DNA from: Ectocarpus siliculosus
Lineage: Eukaryota; Sar; Phaeophyceae; Ectocarpales; Ectocarpaceae
Length of the DNA stretch: 64,000 nt
Assembly (NCBI GenBank): GCA_000310025.1
Contig: FN649739.1
Coordinates: forward strand, 1,432,775 to 1,496,774
Reading direction: 5' to 3'
The translations under genes were made by a program, and so were the position numbers. Below, piece by piece: positions 1 to 9,678 of this stretch (positions are counted from its first letter, which is position 1; the number at the start of each line of letters is the position of its first letter). Under the pieces are notes generated by a model that worked only from the letters and a program-made list of their open reading frames with translations, was not told where the DNA came from and ran no database searches.

Positions 1-592
1 TGCAACCTGAATCTTCGCCAGTATTAGCTGCCATGCCTTCATAGCCTTCTCTACGGCCCTCCTACCATACTCCTCCTTCAGATTGGGAATGTCTGCATCT
101 GGTTTCCCCACCTTGATCGTCTCTTCTGATTGTATCGCGCTCAGGCAATCTTCTTGTTGCAGCAACATCCGAAATTGGCTCTCAAAAACCTGCACTCTAA
201 CCTGGACATCGACACTCGAATCGAACACACCCGTAAATGGGGCTACATGTATTACAGGACTGACACGAATGGTGTCCTTAGGGGGTAAGACTTCCCTGGT
301 TTCCTCCCCCGGAGTGTTGGTCCTCCGCATTGCCCGCGCGAAGGACTCAACGAGACGGTCCTCCAACGATCGTGGCTGGTCTTCAGGTTGCGGGTCTAAC
401 GCTGTTCCAGCCGGCCGAGCATGCCGGGGATCGCCTCCATCGGGGGGCTTGTCCACGCTCTCTGATGCGGGACGCTTCTCTTCGGTAAACTTGATTTTTT
501 CCTTGTACTCCTCTCTCCACTTCCTCTTTGATGTGCGCCGATAATGCTTGGCGGTCCTCTTCAGTTAAGCTGCTGAGGTCGAGGGCTTCCAT
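1..592 (-). pseudogene. Retrotransposon gag-like ORF, frameshifted and cut by window edge
   Basis: Reading leftward from an ATG at 592, an acidic, charged N-terminus (MEALDLSSLTEEDRQALSAH and on) runs open to about 510. The sensible protein then continues one frame over, down to the window edge, so there is a frameshift near 505-520. The second frame has no stop across about 500 bases and encodes a Lys/Glu-rich stretch, a Pro-rich linker, and a segment containing VFESQFRMLLQQEDCLSAIQ followed by AVEKAMKAWQLILAKI. The W-x-L helix near the end resembles Copia-type gag proteins. No zinc knuckle, protease or integrase lies within the window. The retrotransposon assignment is inference from composition and helix pattern; it could be another element's structural protein. 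The frameshift points to a decayed copy unless it is a sequencing error. Confidence 0.45.
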
Positions 593-998
593 GATCTACT
601 TCTCTAGCCGAACCCTTTTATAGCTAACCTCACCTCGGGATCCCGTGTGATATCACACGCTAGCGTGTTAGGATGATCCGAACTGGGGGTAGCTTGTCGC
701 AAGACGTGTGTTGAATAGGGTGTCGGCAACTCGGCGAACTCGCGCCAAGGAGGAAAGATGTGCTGGGCTTGTTGTATAGACTTCTTCTTCACATGAAAAA
801 CATGGACTCACATGAACACATGAACGAACTGCACGCACACGCGCACGCACCATCAGTACGGGGGCGACGCAGTATACAACAGGGGTACCTTGCACACCCT
901 GGAAATACATTCCACGTACCACACAATCCTACAACCACTTGGCATTGCTACAAGTATATCTATCAAACGCCACTACAATACTAACGCTTCTTTCTCGC
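593..998. other. Gene-free stretch with TATA-like box and two perfect palindromes
   Basis: This lies between the gag-like ORF and the 3' end of the thioesterase gene. On the minus strand a CTATAAAAGG TATA-like box lies at 614-623, only about 25 bases upstream of the gag-like ATG. Two adjacent perfect palindromes follow, GTGTGATATCACAC at about 645-658 and CACGCTAGCGTG just after it. It could be part of a long terminal repeat, but I could not define TG...CA ends or a primer-binding site. The remainder holds the thioesterase 3' untranslated region and AC-rich sequence. Confidence 0.25.
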
Positions 999-3900
999 TC
1001 ACACCACCAAGCCCCGGAGCAACTCGCTGGGTTCTCCATCCCTCCCCTCCCCCCCTCCCGAAGACGCCTCCTTCGGCTTGACAAAGAGAGCCTCCGCCGA
1101 GGAAAAGGTGACAGTCCCGTCAAGGCTCTTGAGCCTGCCGGTCACGTAGAGCTTGCGTCCCTCCTTTCTGTCCACGGTGATGTCTACGACCGCCGTTGTG
1201 AGGCACGGCAGCGGCGCCTTGAAATCCACCTGGGGGAGGGGGGGGGAGTACCGTACATAATATTGCTGGACATTCATTGGTGGTGCGTACGATGCAACGG
1301 ACGGGCGGAAGAGAGAGGTACTCCCAAGAAGAAGCTACGGCTGTCTTGAGGGAAGGGCAGTACGCCGGAAGAACGCGCATCTAAAATTACACGCAGCCGA
1401 TAGGACACAGAAGAACAAAGACCGCAGAACGAGGGGCTGCTCGAAATGGCACCGGCAAGCATGCCAGCCCGTTTCTCACCATCGATCGATCTTCCAAATT
1501 GTGGCGCAGAACATGTAAGTCTATCAACAAGACGATTGATATCGAAAGAGCGACACTCCTGCAGCTCTTGATTAGTCGACAACCTGCACGATGATTGGCC
1601 GAGCACGGTGAGTGAAGTCCTCTCGCCGCGTGTGGTGAGGCACACATGGTGAGTCACAGAAACGGCCGTGTCGCACAGGAGACGATTTTATCTCCCGCTC
1701 GTCGACAAAACCCACGGGATGCGTTTCCGTCTCCCCCTATATGGTGGCCAATGGCCTAACAGCTAGTGTACGCAAAAGCGTGAGTACGCCCCCCCCCCCC
1801 TCGCCTACATAACCCCCCTAACAGAGGCAAATATAACGCCTACGTATCCACCCACCATCATCACATCGTTCTGAACGCATCGTTCAAACTCTCTGCATTA
1901 ACCTACCTTGATGTAGGCCGTGAACACGGCGCCAGTGTTCTGCAAGAACAGCGCCATTCCGAAGAGGTTGTCGAACGTCAGGGCCGTCACTCCACCGTGA
2001 ACGATCTGCGAACGGAAAACAGAAAATTTGTGCCGAGGGGGGGGTGTATTGTATGACGGGTAGCACGTGCTGTGACTTTGCAGCTACTACCCGTGAGTAC
2101 GGTAGGAGAGCAGCAGAGAAATACTTAAAAACCTCTGACACCACAGCAGCTCGTAGCTCGCCACTCTCCCGCACGCACGGGGTTGCACATTTTCATTGGT
2201 CAGCCGGTTGGGGCGACCAACGCCAAAATATACAGACACCAACCTTTGGGTGCCCAGCGATAGACTTTCCGAATCGCACGACGGCTTCGATTCCCTCGCC
2301 ATCCTGGTCCGGTCTGTTGAGCACAAACGGGCAGCTGATGCCACTGTCGTCTGGAGAACAAGCGTAAGAAAGACGCGCCAGAGGGGTTGCGGCGGAAGTA
2401 CTGTTTTTTTACACATCCAGAGGTGTCGGATGCCCAACCAAGGTACACGAGGTCTCCATGCAAGCAGATAGGCAGGAGAAGAAAGAGGTTGGAGGGAGGT
2501 CATGTACGGATCGTGTCTGAGCGATGTCCAAACACTCTCGACTCTTCTTGCTGTCGGTTCCACCCCCTTTTCTCTCTTTCTCCTCCTCTTTGTCATTCCT
2601 CCCTTCTCGCTTCGCTCGCTCCCTCTACCCTCGGGGTCTCTGTACGTACGTACGTACGCACGCCACACAACCCGTCCCCGTCTTGCCAACTTTGTTCCAG
2701 CAGACACCCCACAGTCCAACTCACGGTTCACAGATACCCCTTCGACAATGAAACGCTCTCCACCCTTGCGCAGAGAGAGGTAATGTAGGTCCCAACACAA
2801 GGTGAACGCTCCACATACTTTTGGGGCAACCAAAATGTTTGCAACTCCACGAAAACACCATAAAAAATCAGGAATAAAAAACTGGCCAGGAGACCTCGTT
2901 GAGGATATCGCCCTGTGGAATTACCCACCCTTCCCACGCGCAGTCTTACTACTGCTGTTCAAGGCAAACACTTAAAACACAATGATATACAAAAGAACGA
3001 GGAAACAGTCTCACTGTTTAAGGTATCGTGGAACGCGTTGTCGTTCCGCAGCAGCGGCGTCTTGACCAAGATCTTGTCTACGTCGTGCACGTTCGGGGGC
3101 AGCGGCACCGTGTCCCCCTCTCCTCCAACTGATTGGTTGGCCTCCTCGTCCTCGCTCTCGCCGGGTCGCAGCAGAGCCGCCGCAAGGGCGACGGTGCCAC
3201 CAACCCCGCCCCCCTCCTCATACGCGCCTACCGTTGAGTCTTGGCTTTGGTTCTTGAGGTTGTCGTTAACCTGCGGGAGTTCAGGTCAGGACAGGGGGGC
3301 CGCATCCCAACAATGAGCGAAAAATGCGGCTTTCGAACACCACCGATCGGCCTACGAACAACGCTAGAGGTAGGCGCAAGCTTGCACTTTGTGCGTGCGA
3401 CATGAGTTCCAGGCCCGAATCAAAACGCGGCGAACAGCCCGGGGGAATCGCTCGCCTGCCTTTCGAAGAACAGGCCTGCGTGTGAACATAGCATACGGAC
3501 CGAAACGGTGTAGCGGGACGGCAGTGAGAAAGCTGCGAGGAGCTCTTCACCTGTCTGTACTAGCGGAGGGCCAAAAAATACACAGTGAGACTGATGTTGG
3601 TGGCACGCTTCTATCTATGACGCATCCGCGCCCGTTTGCAGGCAAACGACGAAACGTTTTAGTCATGATTGCCGAACCCTCTCTGGCTCCTCAAAAAACC
3701 AATACGAAATCGCAAGTGCTCTCCCCGTGCGAGGTACATATGTAGCGTGGCAGGACTAAACTTCGGTCGTTTCGGGTCAAGAATGCAGAGCAGGAGGTTC
3801 TATCAGCTGTGTGTCACACCCTTCTGGTAGCATTGTGACATTCCTGGAGTAGTACACGGCGGTGTTGTTTCTAGATAATGTACAAAATCACACAGAAAAG

Positions 3901-4016
3901 ACTACCCGTTCGAGTTTACTCACCGCCCCCGCGCGGACGGACTTGGTCAGATGCGCCAGTGCCACGCGCCTCAGCTCTCTCTTCTCCGAGGACATTGACG
4001 CCGCCGCCGCCGCCAT
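999..4016 (-). CDS. THEM4-like hotdog acyl-CoA thioesterase, five exons
   Basis: The exons are 4016-3924, 3270-3015, 2350-2244, 2005-1907 and 1229-999. All introns are GT-AG and phases agree, giving 261 residues. The thioesterase signature is split between the last three exons: residues AGHPKIVHGGVTALTFDNLF carry the HGG-x(n)-D active-site motif of THEM4/PaaI-type hotdog enzymes, and the last exon supplies the strand pair VDFKAPLPC ... GRKLYVTGRL ... AEALFVKPK. The family hydrolyses acyl-CoA thioesters, usually in mitochondria, plastid or cytosol. Exon 1 begins with an Ala run and a basic stretch (SEKRELRRVALAHLTKSVR), so organelle targeting is possible. An in-frame upstream start at 4073 would lengthen the N-terminus by 19 residues. 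Exon 2 encodes an acidic Gly-rich linker unlike typical family members. The substrate is unknown. Confidence 0.85.
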
Positions 4017-4217
4017 AACTGACCAAGGAAATTTTTCGGCAGCGCGGGCGGGAGTTAGCGTGTGGGGGGGCATTCCGTCATTTTTTACGGAACACGGGCA
4101 ACGCTACGGAGTCACGCGCGAGTCACCCGAGAGGATGGTGATGGATGAACCTACAGGTGCATGTCTTACTGGGTCTCGGCCGTACACATGAAGCAGGGTG
4201 ATGATGTTTTCGAACAC
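4017..4217. other. Short intergenic region upstream of thioesterase gene
   Basis: This holds the probable promoter of the minus-strand thioesterase gene and the left flank of the palindromic transposon. No convincing TATA box or other site was seen. Confidence 0.3.
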
Positions 4218-7200
4218 GCGTGTCTAAATCCTCAACGATGGGGGTATAATCGTATTTTGTATTGGGAAATAGACACAAGTGGGTATACCCACCCCTTTCT
4301 CGGACTAAAGTGGGTAATCGAAAATCCAGCGCGCGCGCACTCCATAGGCGATCCCCAAACGGCTCAAAACCCCATTCTGACACCTGGGCGACACAGTAAG
4401 GGACCATACACAGCACGGGCATCGTTTTTTCCCCACTTTTAGGCACACCTTTGGCCCTAATACCGCCGACGCGCACAAGGCCTCACCAGAGTGCCCACTT
4501 ATGTCCGACATCGCGGTGGGTATACCCACCGGCGTCAACTAATTTTTTCATGTACCCACTTGTGTCTGTATTTTGACCCACTTTTGTCCAAATTGTACCC
4601 ACTTTTGTCCACTTACGGACGGCGGAAATCGAGCGGAAATCGACCTCCACGTCACCGCACGGCAGAACATCGAATAGCCTCGGAACGTCTCAGAACCTCC
4701 CAACACCGTATCCATGGCATCTTTCCTATCCATGGCTGCCGACTGCGGACCGACCACGGAGGAACATGTCAGAAACATGCCAGACCCCTTCGGTACCGGC
4801 ACGGGAAGATACCCGCGGCAAGCCCGGCAAGCAGCGCACTAACGGCACGCCACAAATAAATGCGTGACACACAACGGACAACACAACCAACGGGTCGCGC
4901 ATACAGAACAAAAAGACGCGCAAACAGCAACAACACACACACAAAAACACCAACCACCACGACGAGTGCACACCGACTCGTCACGGCAACAACAGTAGGC
5001 TTGCCGCGGGTATCTTCCCGTGCCTGGTATCTTCCCCTGCCGGTACCGAAGGGGTCTGGTATGTTTCTGACATGTTCCTCCGTGGTCGGTCCGCAGTCGG
5101 CAGCCATGGATAGGAAAGAAAGATGCCATGGATACGGTGTTGGGAGGTTCTGAGACGTTCCGAGGCTATTCGATGTTCTGCCGTGCGGTGACGTGGAGGT
5201 CGATTTCCGCTCGATTTCCGCCGTCCGTAAGTGGACAAAAGTGGGTACAATTTGGACAAAAGTGGGTCAAAATACAGACACAAGTGGGTACATGAAAAAA
5301 TTAGTTGACGCCGGTGGGTATACCCACCGCGATGTCGGACATAAGTGGGCACTCTGGTGAGGCCTTGCGCGCGTCGGCGGTATTAGGGCCAAAGGTGTGC
5401 CTAAAAGTGGGGAAAAAACGATGCCCGTGCTGTGTATGGTCCCTTACTGTGTCTCCCAGGTGTCAGAATGGGGTTTTGAGTCGTTTGGGGATCGCCTATG
5501 GAGTGCGCGCGCGCTGGATTTTCGAGTACCCACTTTAGTCCGAGAAAGGGGTGGGTATACCCACTTGTGTCTATTTCCCTTTTGTATTTTGTAGTTTCCC
5601 CCACCGGTGGGGGATTGGTGTCAACAAATACCCCACCAGCTGCATGTCGCCCTACAAGGCACCGATCGACGTAGGACATGCACAACTACTGTGTGTTGTG
5701 TTTTGGGGCTATCGTGGGGACCCATCGTACAGCCGAACGGTTCAGGTTTGGTGCAGCCATGGCTGATGGGGGAAGTTTATCAGCTGCCTCAACCTGCCCC
5801 ACCATAGCCTTAAATACCCCACCTGCTGCATGTAGCCCTACAAGGCTCCAATCGACACACAAGCACCGGTAGGAGTGTGCGGAACATGAATACACAGCAC
5901 ACAGCAGCGGATGAGGCGGCGAGCTTGTCAAGTATTCCCGCCACATAGCTTCAAGCACGTCCAGTGGGAGTAGAACACTGCCTTCTATTTTCTTGCAGGC
6001 AGACTTACTTGCTTAAGCTACACGATAATCCCACTGCTGTATCTCGCCCTACAAGACTCCAATCGACACACAAGCACCGGTAGGAGTGTGTGGAACATGC
6101 ACTCATAGCACACATCAGCGGACAGCGGGTGAGGCGGCGAGCACGTCAAGTATTCCCGCTACACAGCTCAAAACCCGTCCTGTAGGAACCGAACATTGCC
6201 ATCTCACTGGTGAGGTACATAGCCCTGCTTACCCCGCAGTTGTATCTCATCATACAAGACTTCAGTCGACACAGGACATGCCCAACGGTGTTGCTGCATT
6301 GTACTTGTAGGACTATCGTATGACCCATCGTTGAGCCCACAGGGTTCCGTTTAGGTGCTGCCACGGCTGGCGGGGTGAACCACGGATGCGCCCCACCGGC
6401 GGGAGATTTGTGACTAAAAAACCTACCACCATGGATCTGGCACTTCTGCACACGGCTCCGATGGCACACAAGCACCGTCGTAGGAATGTGTAGTTGATGC
6501 ACGCACAACACACGGCACACAGCAGCACAAGAGCACAGCTTTGCGTGTCCTGTGTCTAATGAAGTCTTGTAGGGCGAGATACAGCTGCGGGGGTAAGAAA
6601 GGCTGTGTACCCCACCAGTGAGAAGGCAGTGTTTGGTTCGCACTGGACGGGTTTTGAGCTGTGTAGCGGGAATACTTGACATGCTCGCCGCCTCACCCGC
6701 TGTCCGCTGCTGTGTGGCGTGAGTGCATGTTCCACACACTCCTACCGGTGCTTGTGTGTCGATTGGAATCTTGTAGGGCGAGATACAGTGGGATTCTCGC
6801 GTAGCGGTAGCAAGTAAGTCTGCCTGCAAGAAAATAGAAGGCAGTGTTCTACTCCCACTGGACGTGTTTAGAGCTGTGTGGCGGGAATACTTGACAAGCT
6901 CGCCGCCTCATCCGCTGCTGTGTGCTGTGTAATCATGTTCAACACACTCCTACCGGTGCTTGTGTGTCGATTGGAGCCTTGTAGGGCTACAGTACAAGCA
7001 GCTGGTGGGGTATTCAAGGCTTATGTACCCTATCCGTGGGGCAGGTTGGGGCAGCTGATAAATTTCCCCCCATCAGCCCTAATGGCTGCACCAAACCTGG
7101 ACCGTTCGGCTGTACGGCGTGTCCCACGATAGCCCCAAAACACAGCAACACAGTTGTGCATGCCCTACGTCAAGAAGTGCCCTGTAGGACGAGATGCAGC

Positions 7201-7286
7201 TGGTGGGGTATTTGTTGACACCAATCCCCCACCGGTGGGGAAACTACAAAATACAAAATACCCCATCGTTGAGGATTTAGACACGC
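4218..7286. mobile_element. Foldback (long inverted repeat) element hosting a second element
   Basis: The ends are inverted copies of GCGTGTCTAAATCCTCAACG plus GGGG-side bases: left 4218-4243, right 7261-7286. Ignoring the insert at 4264-5579, the arms run 4218-4263 plus 5589-6284 on the left and about 6533-7286 on the right, around a spacer of about 250 bases. Arms are similar but diverged. Inside each arm a module recurs that contains CTCCAATCGACACACAAGCA followed by CCGGTAGGAGTGTG (for example near 5840-5880 and 6058-6092, and inverted near 6740-6775 and 6945-6985). No transposase is encoded, so this is a non-autonomous palindromic DNA element. I could not identify its own target-site duplication. 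Confidence 0.75.
4264..5579. mobile_element. Nested palindromic DNA transposon with 9-bp target duplication (MULE-like)
   Basis: It begins GGGAAATAGACACAAGTGGG and ends with the exact inverse complement. The arms run about 4264-4826 and 4998-5579 and are nearly identical; an extra stretch of about 16 bases (TGGTATCTTCCCCTGC) sits in the right arm. The spacer of about 170 bases is AC-rich. The element is bounded by perfect copies of TTTTGTATT at 4255-4263 and 5580-5588. A 9-bp duplication with long terminal inverted repeats is typical of Mutator-like elements, but no transposase is present, so the superfamily is inferred. Near-identity of the arms suggests a recent insertion or arm homogenisation. 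Confidence 0.85.
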
Positions 7287-9678
7287 AGGGGAGCACCGGA
7301 GAGGTGAACAACACGCTGGAACACGTGTTCGTTCGTTAGTCTACTGCTGTGATCAGCTGTTCCAAATTCCAAACAGCAGAGGGCGCGGCCGTAGGACTAA
7401 AAGTACGAAGAGGTGATCAACAGCAACAGCAACACCAACAGGCAACGGTATCGCCAGTTCCCTCACTCACCCCCCACACGCCCAAAAATACACTACTGCC
7501 TGCACCGCCGTCACACACCTTTCTCGTCTGTTGCCGAATCGCACTGCACCTCCCCAGACTCCCTTTCCCAGCTCACGACCATGGCAGTGAGTAGAAGAAG
7601 GCCCCCTGGAATTGCTGAAACTGCGGTGCGAGAGCGAAGGACAGACGGCTGCGCTGCTGCTGCTGCTGCTGCGGTGCTATGTTGTCGAGTGCTATGTCTC
7701 CAGCTGAGGAACGAGGTAGATAAATGGCGTCCACGGGCCAGCAGACAGCGGAATGCCATGGCGGCCGGCGGGAAAGTTGACGGCTTGACGGGGAAACCCT
7801 GTCTTAAGTCTTCCCGCCCACTCCCTAGACCACAAGTAGAATGTCTCTAAAATGCATTGATTATGCGCTACACATAACAGTAGTTTCCCCACCGGGGTAA
7901 AACGGTGCTACTCCCGCCGTGAAGGGATGCGGCGTAATCAGCGCCAGATGAGATGACGTGATGCGGTGCAACAAGTTACGTTTGAGCGGGGGTTTCGCTA
8001 TTGCTGATTTTTGTACTTCGTATCTTCGTGTCTTCTCTACTTCTCTCGCACCCCAGGGAGCAAGATAATAGGGGAGGAGGAGGAGGAGGAAGCGGGGGAA
8101 TCCAATCTTCCATCGCGAGCGATGAACTTGTGGCTTTTGATTCATTTCGTGCATGGTATGGGGGAACGCTCGAAACTGAGTGTCGGGATGTATGTGCACC
8201 TCTGAGTCGCCGCACAGCCGGGCGGGCTTGAGTACTGAGCACATTTTCCGGGGACAGCAATGCGCCGTCGATGACACAGCGGCTGTACAGTAGTACTATC
8301 TTGCATTCCCATGAGGTGAGATTTGTAACTTGCGTGAGATGACAAAAGCTCTTTCAACACCGAGGGGAGACGGGTGCTATTTGCTGTCGATTATGGGCTC
8401 CTGCGCGCGACCACAGATAGTCTACAGCAGTATTCCACTGGCCCGCACTACATACATATGTAGACGTAGGCTAGTGCGTCGAAACCTCACCTGATCGCAT
8501 GTCGTGCTACCTATTTTTATTGATGTCATGTATGCATAGAGAAAATCGAGTAAGTCAACAACCCCTCTCTGCATCCTGCAGTCCTAACTACTGCTGTAGA
8601 AGTACTTACGGTATGCTTTGCACCGCAGTCGAACGTCAGTACCAGGTGTCGACTATGTAGACTGCATCGTCCGTTGCAAAAAAGAATAACCCCCATATCG
8701 TAACGAGGTGCGTGGATGTTTGTCGCCAATGTGTTCTTGTTTCTTGGAGAGCAATGCCTCTTCGTGATGGTCGTATCCCGGCAAGAGCTTTGATACAGTT
8801 CCGCAACACCAACACCAATCGAACTGCTGTGGCTCTAGAGAAGCCTGGCCGAGTAGTAAATGTACCTGTTGTGCCTGTCCGAACGTCTTCGTCGTTCCAG
8901 TCAACGTACCGACCTCCGTCCTGACCAACAAGATTTGTCACAAGCTCACCAATAGTAAGGTGTACAACAAACCCAGAAGTGATTCTCCATAATGAACACC
9001 GCTCGCAAAAACACGGTGACCCTCACCGCTCCTCCTGAACCCAGAGAGACGCACCACGTCGCCATGGACCACGTATTTGTGCCGAGACGAGACGTAGTAC
9101 GTCGCAGAGTGTTTGGGCTGTACGTGCCGCGGGGGGACATTTCATGGTTAATCTTGCAGCACAGCAGTGTAGTGTGTGAGTAGGTAGATACCGACGACGG
9201 TGTTTCCTATAACGCGGAACGTGTGTCGTCTGCATGACGGGTTGAGACTTGCTTCTTACTCATGACATCAAGTAGGAAACATGTGAGCAGTACCCCGTGT
9301 TAGGATTCGGAGACGGTGCTTTTGGCTTGCTTGGTACAATCACCCATTGGTTGCCCAAGGGCAGCGTGAAAGGAACCAGCTGAGAGCGATCCAGGTGACG
9401 TATATCCGTCTTACTCAAATGCGTGTCCTTGTCAAGAGGGCTGTTGCGCCACCACCACTAAAACAGCCTTCATCGGGCAACCTTCTTCATTCAGCGACCT
9501 GAGCTGATCGCCCAACACCGTAGCTCACATTGCCTCTTTATTCTTTATTCTCGATGCCATGGTCTTGGCAGGCAGACGCAGCTACTGTACGTGAACCAAC
9601 TTCCCGCGTGACGGCACCGTCATCGCCGCCAGCACCACCAGCTTCATCGTTCCAACAGCGCCTTGTTTTTGGGTGGAG
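7287..9678. other. Gene-poor stretch upstream of the cyclase gene
   Basis: About 2.4 kb without a convincing gene. It contains CAACAG-type repeats near 7420-7447, a short CTG run near 7653-7671, and a possible TPR relic near 8653-8830 (listed separately). The promoter and 5' untranslated region of the adenylyl cyclase gene must lie toward its right end, but no TATA box or initiator could be fixed. Confidence 0.4.
8653..8830 (-). pseudogene. Possible kinesin-light-chain-type TPR relic
   Basis: On the minus strand, residues GYDHHEEALLSKKQEHIGDK followed by HPRT match the repeat pattern of kinesin-light-chain-type TPRs (YD.AE.L...K...GDKHP.T), a repeat family that is very abundant in brown algal genomes. 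Only one repeat is visible, flanking codons do not continue the pattern, and no splice-consistent gene could be built. It may be debris of a TPR gene or a chance match. Confidence 0.3.

Noticed and set aside
2087-2833. 248-codon open frame on the minus strand overlapping the thioesterase gene
   Set aside because: It overlaps thioesterase exon 3 (2350-2244) in a different frame; the exon's own frame encodes the sequence leading into GHPKIVHGG and has matching splice sites.
2870-2935. Possible extra thioesterase exon (GDILNEVSWPVF)
   Set aside because: Exons 3270-3015 and 2350-2244 already join in phase 1 to phase 1 with a sensible product, and adding this piece breaks the frame.
4123-5685. 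Several ORFs of 70-120 codons in mirrored pairs
   Set aside because: They are translations of the two arms of the palindromic element, repeated in opposite orientation, with no domain similarity.
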